Shown here: piece by piece, positions 44,143-52,260 of the stretch
How positions within the stretch are numbered: position 1 is the stretch's first letter
Layout: the number at the start of each line of letters is the position of its first letter
Assembly (NCBI GenBank): GCA_001899585.1
Contig: MKWE01000053.1
Span: 157,847-221,846, forward strand
Direction of reading: 5' to 3'
Length of the DNA: 64,000 nucleotides
DNA from: Rhodospirillales bacterium 70-18
Lineage (GTDB): Bacteria; Pseudomonadota; Alphaproteobacteria; Acetobacterales; Acetobacteraceae
Program-made: the position numbers and the translations under genes
The notes under the pieces: generated by a model
Database searches by the model: none
Told to the model about the DNA's origin: nothing
Seen by the model: only the letters and a program-made list of their open reading frames with translations

Positions 44143-45561
44143 GTGACCCCCACCCCCGGCCCCACCCCGGCACCGGCCGCGGCGGCGCCCGCGCCGCGCC
44201 CGGCCTGGCTGCGGCGCCTGCACCTGCATCTCTGGCCGCGCAGCCTGGCCGGGCGCACCGCGGTGCTGCTGGTGATGGCGCTGACCGTGGTGCAGGCGGC
44301 CGGGCTGGTGATCCATGCGCTGGACCGTGTGGACCTGCAACGGCTGGCGCAGACCCACGACATCGCCCTGCGCGCCATCACCCTCTACCGCGCCGTCGCC
44401 CTGGCGCCGCCGGCCGAACGCGCCCTGGTGGCGCGCACCTTCGATGTCACCAGCGACTCGGCGGCGCAGCTTGCTCCCAACCCGCCGATCGAGGACCTGA
44501 TGCTGACGCCGCTGGCCCTGCAGCGGCAGTTGCGCGCCGACATGATGCTGGTGCCGATGCCGCAGACCCAGCGCCCGCGCGACCAGGTGTTCCTGGGCGG
44601 CCCGGCCTATGGGCGGCTGGCGGTGGGGCTGCAACTGCCTGACGGCCAGTGGCTCAACGTCACCACCGCCATGCCGCCGCCGCGGCCGTGGAACTCCGCC
44701 ACCTTCCTGATCGCCTTCCTGGTGATGACCGCCGCCGCCGCCGCGCTCACCGTCTGGGCGGTGCGCCGGCTGATCCGCCCGGTCGCCACCCTGGCCGCCG
44801 CCGCCGACGCGCTGGGCCGCGACGTGAATGCCCCACCGCTGCCCGAGACCGGGCCGCTGGAGGTCGCCACCGCGGCGGCCGCCTTCAACACCATGGCGGC
44901 GCGCATCCGCCGCTTCGTGGACGACCGCACCTTCATGCTGACGGCGATCGGCCACGACCTGCGCACCCCGATCACCCGGCTGAAGCTGCGCGCGGAGTTC
45001 ATGGAGGACGACGAGCAGCGCGCCAAGATGCTGGCCGACCTGGACGAACTGGCCGCGATGGTCTCCGCCACCCTCGCCTTCGGCCGCGACGTGGCCGGCG
45101 ACGAGCCGGTGCGCGCGGTCAACCTGGTGGCGCTGATCCGCACCCTGCTGGACGAGACGGTGGACGCGCGGCCGGAGGCGGAGGCGCTGGTGACCTATGC
45201 CGGCCCCGAGCACCTCACCGTGCGCGCCCGCCCGGTGGCGCTGAAGCGGGCGCTGACCAACCTGGTGCACAACGCGCTGAACTACGGCCGCTGCGCCCAT
45301 GTGATGCTTGCGCCGCCGCTGGGCAGCGTCGTCACCGTGCTGGTGGACGACGAGGGGCCGGGCATCCCGCCCGACCAGCTCGACCTGGTGTTCCAGCCGT
45401 TCCACCGCGGCGAAGGCAGCCGCAACCGCGAGACCGGCGGCACCGGGCTGGGCCTGCCGATCGCCCGCAACATCCTGCGCGCGCATGGCGGCGACGTGAC
45501 GCTGGCCAACCGGCCGGGCGGCGGCGCCCGCGCCACGGTGACCCTGCCATTGCCGGCGTAA
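44143..45561 (+). CDS. Sensor histidine kinase, EnvZ-like
   Basis: 472 residues from a GTG start. N-terminal Pro/Ala-rich tail, membrane helix at about 40-65, periplasmic domain to about 185, second helix (FLIAFLVMTAAAAALTVWAV), HAMP domain, then the phospho-acceptor His271 (MLTAIGHDLRTPITRLKLRA in AIGHDLRTPITR) and HATPase_c boxes (LTNLVHNALNYG; DDEGPGIP; GTGLGLPIARNILRAHGG). It pairs with the upstream response regulator. The HDLRTPITRLKLR block is close to EnvZ/OmpR-type kinases. Confidence 0.92.
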   Translation: MTPTPGPTPAPAAAAPAPRPAWLRRLHLHLWPRSLAGRTAVLLVMALTVVQAAGLVIHALDRVDLQRLAQTHDIALRAITLYRAVALAPPAERALVARTFDVTSDSAAQLAPNPPIEDLMLTPLALQRQLRADMMLVPMPQTQRPRDQVFLGGPAYGRLAVGLQLPDGQWLNVTTAMPPPRPWNSATFLIAFLVMTAAAAALTVWAVRRLIRPVATLAAAADALGRDVNAPPLPETGPLEVATAAAAFNTMAARIRRFVDDRTFMLTAIGHDLRTPITRLKLRAEFMEDDEQRAKMLADLDELAAMVSATLAFGRDVAGDEPVRAVNLVALIRTLLDETVDARPEAEALVTYAGPEHLTVRARPVALKRALTNLVHNALNYGRCAHVMLAPPLGSVVTVLVDDEGPGIPPDQLDLVFQPFHRGEGSRNRETGGTGLGLPIARNILRAHGGDVTLANRPGGGARATVTLPLPA

Positions 45562-45570
45562 CCCCATAAA

Positions 45571-45658
45571 AACGAATAAAAGTTTTTCGGTTCTTTTTTT
45601 CAAAAAAGAACAGCACTTCTTTTTGTGAACAAAAAGAAGCATAAAAACTTTATTCGTT
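45571..45658. repeat. Paired AT-rich hairpin element, copy E (best preserved, tails outside)
   Basis: Left tail AACGAATAAAAGTTTTT (45571-45587), hairpin 1 GGTTCTTTTTTTC / AAAAAAGAAC (45589-45611), hairpin 2 CTTCTTTTTGTG / AACAAAAAGAAG (45616-45639), right tail AAAAACTTTATTCGTT (45643-45658). The two tails are inverted repeats with a single A of difference, so the whole element is a nested palindrome. It lies between the convergent kinase gene and a small protein gene, seven bases before the latter's stop codon. Confidence 0.82.
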
Positions 45659-45664
45659 GGATTC

Positions 45665-45952
45665 CTACGGCAGCAGTTCCTCGACCAATTCCATCCACTC
45701 CGTGTCCAGCGTCCCTACCGGCATCGGCCGGCCGGAGCGGCCATACCAGTAGCGGGCATTCGGGATATCGCCCTCCTTGCGGTGCAGATAGGCATGCACC
45801 GCGGCCCCGATGGCGTCGTCCTGCGCCTGGGCGCAAGCGTGGGCGCGGGCCCAATCGCCCTTGGCGTCCCACCACAGGCCCTGCATCGCCTCGGCCAGCC
45901 CGGCCGGTGGCGCCGCCTGCGCGAGCGAGGCGCGGAAGGTTTCGACGTTCAT
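45665..45952 (-). CDS. Conserved hypothetical protein, 95 residues
   Basis: MNVETFRASLAQAAPPAGLA, MQGLWWDAKGDWARAHACAQ, DDAIGAAVHAYLHRKEGDIP, ARYWYGRSGRPMPVGTLDTE. The pattern of tryptophans, an A-H-x-x-x-Q helix, a HAYLHRKEGD motif and NARYWYGRSGRP is one I associate with a conserved small soluble family of unknown function in proteobacteria. Its start overlaps the stop of the racemase-like gene by four bases, so they are co-translated. Confidence 0.83.
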   Translation of the reverse strand: MNVETFRASLAQAAPPAGLAEAMQGLWWDAKGDWARAHACAQAQDDAIGAAVHAYLHRKEGDIPNARYWYGRSGRPMPVGTLDTEWMELVEELLP

Positions 45953-46614
45953 GCCGCCATCTCCCCTGGCATCAGCAGCCGGCGCAGCTTGCGCACCGCG
46001 CTGTCCGGCGTGGTCAGCACCGGCAGGCCGGTCGCGGCGGCCACCAGCGGCGCCGCGCGGGCCAGGCTGAACTGCGCCAGCGCGATCACGTCGCAGCCGG
46101 CAAGCTGGGCCGCGCTGGCGGCGGCGGCGCGGTCATGCCCCTCGGCGTCGCCACGGTCCAGCGCCGCCAGCGCTGCGGCGGCCAGGCAGGGCACCAGGGT
46201 GGCGCGCGGCGCGGCGGCGGCGAATTCCGGCGGCATGGAGGCCAGCGTCGGCGCGAAACTGGCCATCAGGCCGATCCGCGCCGCCGGCCCGGCCAGCGCC
46301 AGCGCCTCCTCGATCATCGCCTCGTTCGGCTTCAGCACCGGCAGCGGCGCGAGCGCGGCGGCGCAGGCCTCGATGCAGGGGCCGAACGCCGAACAGGTGA
46401 ACAGGATGCCGTCCGCGCCGCTGCGCACCGCATAGCGCGCCAGGGTCAGGAACCGCTCGGTCATCGCCGGCGTCAGCGCGCCGTCGCGGGCGAGGTCGGC
46501 CGAAAGGCTGTCATCCAGCAGGTTGGCCAGCCTCACCTGCGGCCACAGCCGGGCGAACGCCGCCTCGATCGGGCTGATGGAGTGCTTGAGGGCGTGGATC
46601 AACGCGATGCGCAT
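45949..46614 (-). CDS. Asp/Glu racemase superfamily protein
   Basis: 221 residues. MRIALIHALKHSISPIEAAF, GILFTCSAFGPCIEACA with one catalytic cysteine, and DVIALAQFSLARAAPLV where the second catalytic cysteine of true racemases would lie (ALAQF has glutamine instead). The missing second cysteine suggests this is not a classical two-base racemase; some hydantoin racemase-like or decarboxylase-like relatives use one cysteine. Start at 46614 fits the family. Confidence 0.78.
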   Translation of the reverse strand: MRIALIHALKHSISPIEAAFARLWPQVRLANLLDDSLSADLARDGALTPAMTERFLTLARYAVRSGADGILFTCSAFGPCIEACAAALAPLPVLKPNEAMIEEALALAGPAARIGLMASFAPTLASMPPEFAAAAPRATLVPCLAAAALAALDRGDAEGHDRAAAASAAQLAGCDVIALAQFSLARAAPLVAAATGLPVLTTPDSAVRKLRRLLMPGEMAA

Positions 46615-46654
46615 GCGGCGGCCTTTCCTGAGCGGCGCAGCATAGGGCGTGATG

Positions 46655-46727
46655 GCCGCGGGTGGAATCACCCGGGGGCCCGAATCAGGGGGGCCCGAAT
46701 CAGGGGGGGGCCTGAATCACGCGGCAA
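46655..46727. repeat. Triple imperfect repeat with growing G runs, framed by a dispersed repeat
   Basis: Framed by GCCGCGGGTGGAATCACC and CCTGAATCACGCGGC. Between them GGGGGCCCGAATCA (46674-46687), GGGGGGCCCGAATCA (46688-46702) and GGGGGGGGCCTGAATCA (46703-46719): three units with G runs of 5, 6 and 8. The outer ends match the element at 13323-13360. It lies upstream of both the racemase-like gene (-) and the DedA gene (+). Confidence 0.7.
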
Positions 46728-46809
46728 ATCGAATTGCGAACGGCGACGCATGCGCGGTTGAACCCTGGCCGCGCCCGTGGCACAGGCTGCCGGCCGGCAA
46801 AAGGACCTC

Positions 46810-47391
46810 ATGATGCTGCAATCGCTCTATCGCCGCGTGCTCGCGCTGTCCGCCAGCCGGCATGCGCCGTGGTGGCTGGCCGCCGTCGCCTTCGCCGAGG
46901 CCAGCTTCTTCCCGGTGCCGCCGGACGCGCTGCTGATCCCGATGGCGCTGTCGCGGCCGGAGCGGGCGTGGCGGCTGGCGCTGATCTGCACGCTGGCCAG
47001 CGTGGCCGGCGGCGCGCTGGGCTATTTCATCGGCTACGCGCTGTTCAACGAACTGGCCCGCCCGTTGCTGGACGCCTACGGCTACGGCCCGGCCTTCGAG
47101 CGGTTCAAGGCCACCTATGCCGAATGGGGCGTGTGGATCATCCTGATCAAGGGCGTGACCCCGATCCCCTACAAGATCGTCACCATCGCCTCGGGGGCCG
47201 CCGGCTTCAACTTCGCGCTGTTCATGGCGGCCAGCGCGGTCACCAGGGGCGCGCGGTTCTTCCTGGTGGCCACGCTGCTGCGCTTCTACGGCGAGCCGGT
47301 GCGCGACTTCATCGACCGCCGGCTCACCCTGGTCACCATGCTGCTGCTGGCCGGGATCGTGTTCGGCTTCCTGGTGCTGCGATACCTCTAG
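46810..47391 (+). CDS. DedA/YqaA family membrane protein
   Basis: 193 residues with four to five hydrophobic segments. AVAFAEASFFPVPPDALLIP is the YqaA-type signature (E, F-x-P-x-P-D/P), followed by GGALGYFIGYALFNELARPL and IKGVTPIPYKIVTIASGAAG, where the conserved arginine of DedA is replaced by lysine context. VTRGARFFLVATLLR contains a conserved arginine. DedA-family proteins flip or transport undecaprenyl phosphate or other lipids. ATG 46810 and 46813 are both possible. Confidence 0.88.
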   Translation: MMLQSLYRRVLALSASRHAPWWLAAVAFAEASFFPVPPDALLIPMALSRPERAWRLALICTLASVAGGALGYFIGYALFNELARPLLDAYGYGPAFERFKATYAEWGVWIILIKGVTPIPYKIVTIASGAAGFNFALFMAASAVTRGARFFLVATLLRFYGEPVRDFIDRRLTLVTMLLLAGIVFGFLVLRYL

Positions 47392-48156
47392 CTACACGGT
47401 CGCGACCATGAACACCCGCCGGAACGGCAGCAGCGTGCTGCCATCCGCGCGGCGCGGGTAGGGGCCGGCCATCGCCTTCGAATAGGCGGCGAGATAGCCC
47501 TCGCGCAATTCCGGGGTCAGCCGGTCCAGGAACGGCTTCAGGCTGGTGCCGATCGCCCATTGCACCGCGGCGTTGTCGCCCTGCAGCGCGTGCATGTAGG
47601 TGGTTTCCCACATGTCCAGCGCCGTGCAGCGCGGCCGCAGCAGGTCCCAGTAGGCGCCCGGCTCCAGGATCGGCCGGGCGAAGCCGACATCGGCCAGCGC
47701 CGCTGCCCAGGGGCCGCTGGCGGCCACCTCGTGCTGCAGGGCGCGCAGCGGGGCGGCATGCATGCCCGGCATCTGCACCGCCAGCACCCCCCCCTTGGAC
47801 AGCAGCGACAGCAGGCGCGGGAACAGCGTGTCATGCCCCCCCAGCCAGTGCAGGGCGGCGTTGGAATAGATCAGATCCGGGGCGATTTCGGGCATCCAGG
47901 TGCCGAAATCGCCCAATTCGAAGCGGCATTCGGGCACTGAGGCGGCCGCTTTGCCCAGCATCTCCGGCGAGGAGTCCACCCCGGTCACCGCCGCCTCCGG
48001 CCAGCGCTGCTTGAGGATCGCGGTCACGTTGCCGGGGCCGCAGCCCAGGTCCACCACCCGCGCCGGGGTGGCCAGCGGCACCCGGGCCATCAGGTCCAGG
48101 GCCGGGCGCAGGCGTTCGTCGGCGTAGCGCAGGTACTGCGCGGGATCCCATTGCAT
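47392..48156 (-). CDS. Trans-aconitate 2-methyltransferase-like protein
   Basis: 254 residues. MQWDPAQYLRYADERLRPAL is the Tam-type N-terminus; VVDLGCGPGNVTAILKQRWP is the SAM loop; GVDSSPEMLGKA, DLIYSNAALHWLGGHDTLFP and MWETTYMHAL follow the E. coli Tam order closely. Tam methylates trans-aconitate, an aconitase inhibitor. Alternative specificities exist in the family. It converges with the DedA gene (stop codons abut). Confidence 0.88.
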   Translation of the reverse strand: MQWDPAQYLRYADERLRPALDLMARVPLATPARVVDLGCGPGNVTAILKQRWPEAAVTGVDSSPEMLGKAAASVPECRFELGDFGTWMPEIAPDLIYSNAALHWLGGHDTLFPRLLSLLSKGGVLAVQMPGMHAAPLRALQHEVAASGPWAAALADVGFARPILEPGAYWDLLRPRCTALDMWETTYMHALQGDNAAVQWAIGTSLKPFLDRLTPELREGYLAAYSKAMAGPYPRRADGSTLLPFRRVFMVATV

Positions 48157-48190
48157 GGGCGCTGGCCCCTTTCGCGGATGATGCCCGATG

Positions 48191-49660
48191 CTATACGGCC
48201 GGCCCCGCCGCGTCGGCAACCTCGCGGGTCACGCCCTGGGTCAGCCGGCCATCCGCCTGCAGCGGCAGGGCGATGCGGAACTCCGTGCCGGTGGGGCCGC
48301 TCTGCACCAGTGTCACGTCGCCGCCCTGCGCGCGCACCAGGTCGCGGGTGATCGCCAGCCCCAGCCCGGTGCCGCCAGGCCGGCCGCCGTTGACGAACGG
48401 GCGGAACAGATCGTGACGCACAGCCTCGGGCAGGCCGGGCCCGTCATCGGCGATGCTGATCGCCACGTGATCGATCGTCTGCACGGCGTTGCCCAGCGTC
48501 GCCGCGATCCGCAGCCGGTTGGCGCCGGCCTGGGCGGCGTTGCGCATGAGGTTGCCGAGCACACGGGTGATGCCGCTGCGGTCGGCCAGGATCACCAGCC
48601 CGTCGGGCACCGCGTTGTCGATCACTATCGCCGGGTTCACCGCGCGCGCCTGGTCGGCGGTCTCCTCCACCAGCGCGTGCAGCCGCAGGCGCACCCGCTC
48701 GGGCGGTGCCGGCACCTCGCGGGCGAAGTCCAGCGTGTGGCGTACCAGCTCGGTGGCGCGCTCCACGGTGCGGGCCACCAGGTCGCCGGCGCGGCGCACC
48801 GCGGGGTCGGCGTTGGCCTGCAGCCGCTCGGCGGCCAGCAGCGCCGGCGAGAGCGCGCCGCGGATGTCGTGGCTCACCTTGGCGACGGCGGTGCCCAGCG
48901 CGGCCAGCCTGGCGTTGCGCCACAGCGCCGCGCGCAGCTCGCGCTGCATGGCGGCCAGCTCCTGCCCGGCCAGCGCCATCTCGTCGCCCGCCAGCGGCGT
49001 GATCTGCCGGGGGTCCAGAGGCGGCGTGCGCTCGGGGTCGGCGCGGAAGGCGACGATGCTGCCGGTGATCCGCCGCATCGGGCGCACCAGCAGCAGCAGC
49101 AGCAGGCTGTAGACCAGCCCGCCGGTCACCGCCGCGACCGCCAGGCCTGACAGCGCGATGCCGCGCGCCTGCACCCGCAGATAGGTGCCGAGCGCCCGGT
49201 CGTGCAGCACCACGGAGAGCACGGAGGATGGCTGCTTGGGGCTGCTGGCCATCACCAGCAGCAGGCGGTCGCCGGAGCGCAGCAGCGCCTCCACGCTGCC
49301 CACCACGCCGCCCAGCGCGGTCTCGCGCCGCAGGTCCAGCAGCGCCGTCGCCTGGGTCTGGCCGAGCACCACCATCGGGCGCCCCGGCTCCTGCACCCGT
49401 ACCGCCACCACGCCGGCCAGGCGCAGCAGGTCCTCGCGCACCGCCCTGTCCATGGCGACGGCCGCGAAGCCGCCCGGCGCCGGCGGCAGGGCGCGTGCGG
49501 CGATCTGAGCGGCCAGGATGCGCTGGTCCAGCCAGTCCCGCCGCTCGCGCGTGATCACCGCGACGAACAGCATGGCCTCGGTCAGCAGCATCACAATCAG
49601 GGTCAGCCCCAGCACGCGCCGGGACAGGCTGTGGCGCGATGCCGGGCTCCGGCTGCTCAC
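48191..49660 (-). CDS. Sensor histidine kinase, membrane-bound
   Basis: 489 residues. First helix at about 15-38, periplasmic domain to about 160, second helix (GLAVAAVTGGLVYSLLLLLL), HAMP-like region (VRPMRRITGSIVAFRADPER), then His264 in VAKVSHDIRGALSPALLAAE and HATPase boxes (RVLGNLMRNAAQAGA, ADDGPGLPE, GGTGLGLAITRDLVRAQGGD). No response regulator is adjacent: an orphan kinase. It is oriented toward the tam-like gene, 34 bp away. Confidence 0.9.
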   Translation of the reverse strand: MSSRSPASRHSLSRRVLGLTLIVMLLTEAMLFVAVITRERRDWLDQRILAAQIAARALPPAPGGFAAVAMDRAVREDLLRLAGVVAVRVQEPGRPMVVLGQTQATALLDLRRETALGGVVGSVEALLRSGDRLLLVMASSPKQPSSVLSVVLHDRALGTYLRVQARGIALSGLAVAAVTGGLVYSLLLLLLVRPMRRITGSIVAFRADPERTPPLDPRQITPLAGDEMALAGQELAAMQRELRAALWRNARLAALGTAVAKVSHDIRGALSPALLAAERLQANADPAVRRAGDLVARTVERATELVRHTLDFAREVPAPPERVRLRLHALVEETADQARAVNPAIVIDNAVPDGLVILADRSGITRVLGNLMRNAAQAGANRLRIAATLGNAVQTIDHVAISIADDGPGLPEAVRHDLFRPFVNGGRPGGTGLGLAITRDLVRAQGGDVTLVQSGPTGTEFRIALPLQADGRLTQGVTREVADAAGPAV

Positions 49661-49765
49661 GGGGCCGTCGTGGATGGGGTGGCGCGGATCATAGGACCAA
49701 TCGTGCGGCCGGGCCGCGCTGGTTGCAACTGTCTGCCGCCGTGGCGCGGGCCGATCAGGGCTCGA

Positions 49766-51193
49766 TCAGGGAAGATGCCGCAGCAGGCCGACCAGCCGGC
49801 GGGTGAAGGGGCTGAACAGCCGGGTGGCGAAGAAGCCGCCGGCGGCGCGCTTGCCCGCTTCCGCCCGGGTGGGGTAGGGCACGATCAGCCCGGCAAGGGC
49901 GGAGAGCGGCACGCGCCGGGTGATCGCGAGCGTCCAGGTGCCGATCATCTCGCCGGCATGCGGCGCCAGGATGCCGGCGCCCAGCACCCGGCCGCGCGCG
50001 GTGGCGACCAGCTTCACCAGCCCCTCGGTGCGCCGTTCCGCCTGGGCGCGGTCGTTCTCGGCCAGCGGCCAGCGCAGGATGCGCACGTCATGCCCGGCGG
50101 CGCGCGCCTCCGCCTCGGTCAGCCCCACCTGCGCCAGCTCCGGCGCGGTGTAGGTGACCCGGGGCAGGGCGGCGTAGTCGATGCGCGCCGGCAGGCGGAA
50201 CAGCGCGCGGCGGATGACGATGCCGGCGTGGTAGCTGCCGACATGGGTGAAGGCGCGCGGCCCGATGCCGGCCGGGTCGGCGATGTCGCCGACCGCGAAG
50301 ACGCGCCGGTTGGTCAGGCTGCGCAGCCCGGCATCGGTGGCGATGCCGGCGGCGGTGGCACGCACGCCGCCGGCCTCCAGCGCCAGGCCGGCCAGGTTGG
50401 GCATGCGGCCGGCGGCCACCAGCAGGGCGTCGCCGTCCAGGCGCGTGCCGTCCGCCAGCACCAGCGCCGGCCCGGGCTCGGCGCGGACCACGCGGGCCTG
50501 CTCCAGCAGGGTGACGCCCTGGCCGCGCAGCACCTCGGCCAGCCCGACCACCAGCTCCGGGTCCTCGCGCCCGGCGATGCGGCCGGCCTCCACCACGGTG
50601 ACGCGACAGCCCAGCCCGGCATGCGCCTGCGCCATCTCCAGCCCGATCGGCCCGCCGCCCAGGATCAGCAGATGCGCCGGCCGGGCGGGCAGGGCGAAGA
50701 CCGCCTCGTGGGTGACATGCGGCACCCCGGCGAGGCCGGGCAGGTCGGGGATGGCGGCGCGGCCGCCGGCGGCGATGACGATGCGCCGGGCCGACAGGCG
50801 GCGGCGGCCGTCCGGCCCTTCCACCTCCAGCGAGTCGCGCGCCACGAAGCGGGCATGGCCGGCCAGGACGGTGGCGCCGAGCGCGGTGAAGCGGGCGGCC
50901 GAGTCCATCGGCGCGATGGCTGCCACCACGCCCTGGACATGCGCCTGCACGGCGGCCCAATCGACCTCCGGCGGCGCCAGGCGCAGCCCGAACCGGCCGG
51001 CGGCGCGGGCGTCCTGGGCCGCGTGGGCGGCGGCCAGCAGCGCCTTGCTCGGCACGCAGCCGGTGTTCAGGCAGTCGCCGCCCATGCGCCCGCGCTCGAT
51101 CAGCGCCACCCGCAGGCCGAGCTGGGCGGCCACCGCGGCGACCGACAGCCCGGCGGCGCCGGCGCCGATGACGGCGAGATCGAACTCAGGCAT
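49766..51193 (-). CDS. FAD-dependent pyridine nucleotide-disulfide oxidoreductase (lipoamide dehydrogenase/MerA-like)
   Basis: 475 residues. FAD motif VIGAGAAGLSVAAVAAQLG, redox pair Cys41/Cys46 in GGDCLNTGCVPSKALL, NAD motif LILGGGPIGLEMAQAHAG, and FAVGDIADPAGIGPRAFTHV. The N-terminal mercury-binding domain and the C-terminal cysteine pair of mercuric reductase are absent, so the mer annotation often given to this family is not supported. It overlaps the upstream TVP38 gene by eight bases; the pairing recurs in proteobacteria. Confidence 0.88.
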   Translation of the reverse strand: MPEFDLAVIGAGAAGLSVAAVAAQLGLRVALIERGRMGGDCLNTGCVPSKALLAAAHAAQDARAAGRFGLRLAPPEVDWAAVQAHVQGVVAAIAPMDSAARFTALGATVLAGHARFVARDSLEVEGPDGRRRLSARRIVIAAGGRAAIPDLPGLAGVPHVTHEAVFALPARPAHLLILGGGPIGLEMAQAHAGLGCRVTVVEAGRIAGREDPELVVGLAEVLRGQGVTLLEQARVVRAEPGPALVLADGTRLDGDALLVAAGRMPNLAGLALEAGGVRATAAGIATDAGLRSLTNRRVFAVGDIADPAGIGPRAFTHVGSYHAGIVIRRALFRLPARIDYAALPRVTYTAPELAQVGLTEAEARAAGHDVRILRWPLAENDRAQAERRTEGLVKLVATARGRVLGAGILAPHAGEMIGTWTLAITRRVPLSALAGLIVPYPTRAEAGKRAAGGFFATRLFSPFTRRLVGLLRHLP

Positions 51194-51896
51194 CGGGTGT
51201 CCTCCATCGTCGCCACGCCACCGGCAGCAGCGCCAGCAGGGCCAGCCCCAGCAGTGGCAGCAGCACCGGCGGCGACAGGATCACCGACAGATCCGGCTGG
51301 CCGCCGGCGGCCAGGACCTGGCCGATTCCCGCGCCGATCGAGGCGAACACCGTGGTGGCCGGCACGATGCCGAGCAGGGTCGCCGCCGCATAGGGCAGCA
51401 GCCGCACCCCGGACAGCGCCGCCGCCAGGTTGACCAGCCAGAACGGCACCACCGGCACCAGCCGCATTGCCAGCACATAGGAGAAGCCGTCGCGCTCCAT
51501 GCCCGGCCGCAGCCGCGCCAGCAGCGGCAGGGCGCGCCCGGTCAGCAGCGGCCCCAGCGCGCCGCGCGCGGCCAGGAACACCAGCACCGCGCCCAGCGTG
51601 GCGCCGCCGATCGCCAGCGCGGCGCCGGCCAGCGTGCCGAACAGCAGGCCGCCGGCCAGCGTCAGCACCACCGCGCCGGGCAGCGAGACGGCGACGGCCG
51701 CCGCATAGATCGCGACGTAGCCGGCCGCCGCCGCCGCCGGGCGGGCCTGCACCAGGGCCTGCAACTGCTGCTGGCGGGCGGCCAGCCCCGCCCAGGTGAG
51801 CGCCCGGTGCAGCCCGAACGCATAGGCGGCGGCCAGCGCGGCCAGCAGCAGCAGCAAGGGCAGGGCGCGCCTGAGGGAGGGCATGGGGGAGGGCAT
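51186..51896 (-). CDS. TVP38/TMEM64 (VTT domain) membrane protein
   Basis: 236-residue polytopic membrane protein. AAVAVSLPGAVVLTLAGGLL FGT-type block and YVLAMRLVPVVPFWLVNLAA are the VTT hallmarks (conserved GG, R-x-x-P and N), shared with DedA proteins that scramble or transport lipids. The C-terminus has a conserved alpha-helical segment with two more helices. Starts at ATG 51896 (an alternative is ATG 51884). Coupled to the flavoprotein gene. Confidence 0.87.
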   Translation of the reverse strand: MPSPMPSLRRALPLLLLLAALAAAYAFGLHRALTWAGLAARQQQLQALVQARPAAAAAGYVAIYAAAVAVSLPGAVVLTLAGGLLFGTLAGAALAIGGATLGAVLVFLAARGALGPLLTGRALPLLARLRPGMERDGFSYVLAMRLVPVVPFWLVNLAAALSGVRLLPYAAATLLGIVPATTVFASIGAGIGQVLAAGGQPDLSVILSPPVLLPLLGLALLALLPVAWRRWRTPDA

Positions 51897-51942
51897 GGGG
51901 GTCAGCGATGCCTTTGCAGTGGGACAGGCATGGCGGTCGCGG

Positions 51943-51972
51943 TTGACGGGCGGGGCGCACCGCTCCTATAAG
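51943..51972 (+). promoter_or_regulatory. Sigma-70 type promoter for the rpmH operon
   Basis: TTGACG at 51943-51948 and CTATAA/TATAAG at 51966-51972, with 17-18 bp spacing: both hexamers are close to consensus. The predicted start of transcription near 51979 would give a leader of about 110 nucleotides before rpmH, including a 9-bp hairpin. Confidence 0.65.
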
Positions 51973-51985
51973 CCGGCCCCTGCAT

Positions 51986-52008
51986 CGGGGCCTTATACCA
52001 AGGCCCCG
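51986..52008 (+). promoter_or_regulatory. Leader hairpin upstream of rpmH
   Basis: CGGGGCCTT-atacc-AAGGCCCCG, a perfect 9-bp stem within the expected rpmH leader. No U-run follows, so it is not an intrinsic terminator; a role in leader stability or autogenous control is possible but unproven. Confidence 0.5.
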
Positions 52009-52090
52009 CGCCGTCCTGTTCCGTTGCCATGGCGCCTGTCTACCATGGTTGAGGCGGGCCGGCGTGTCTCAAGAGAAATCGGAGAGTATC

Positions 52091-52225
52091 GTGAAGCGCA
52101 CGTATCAACCGTCGAAGCTGGTTCGCAAGCGCCGCCACGGCTTCCGCGCCCGGATGGAGACGGTCGGCGGCCGCAAGGTGCTGGCCAATCGCCGCGCCAA
52201 AGGCCGCAAGCGGCTCTCGGCCTGA
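52091..52225 (+). CDS. rpmH: 50S ribosomal protein L34
   Basis: 44-residue protein translated from GTG 52091: [19 protein letters not shown], then [20 protein letters not shown], ending LSA. This is the full L34 family pattern. GGAGAG lies seven to eight bases before the GTG. First gene of the conserved rpmH-rnpA-yidD-yidC order. Too short for automated ORF lists with a 60-residue cut-off. Confidence 0.97.
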   Translation: MKRTYQPSKLVRKRRHGFRARMETVGGRKVLANRRAKGRKRLSA

Positions 52226-52260
52226 CCGGGCCGGCGTTCGGCCGGCCTGTGGCAGCCCAC

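Noticed and set aside
372..45658. The AT-rich hairpin elements read as ordinary intrinsic terminators
   Set aside because: The hairpins are followed by A-runs, not U-runs, on at least one strand, halves are paired in two architectures, and infC has a separate true terminator next to its copy.
49766..51193. Mercuric reductase (merA)
   Set aside because: No metal-binding N-terminal domain, no C-terminal cysteine pair and no mer neighbours; only the general flavoprotein core is shared.
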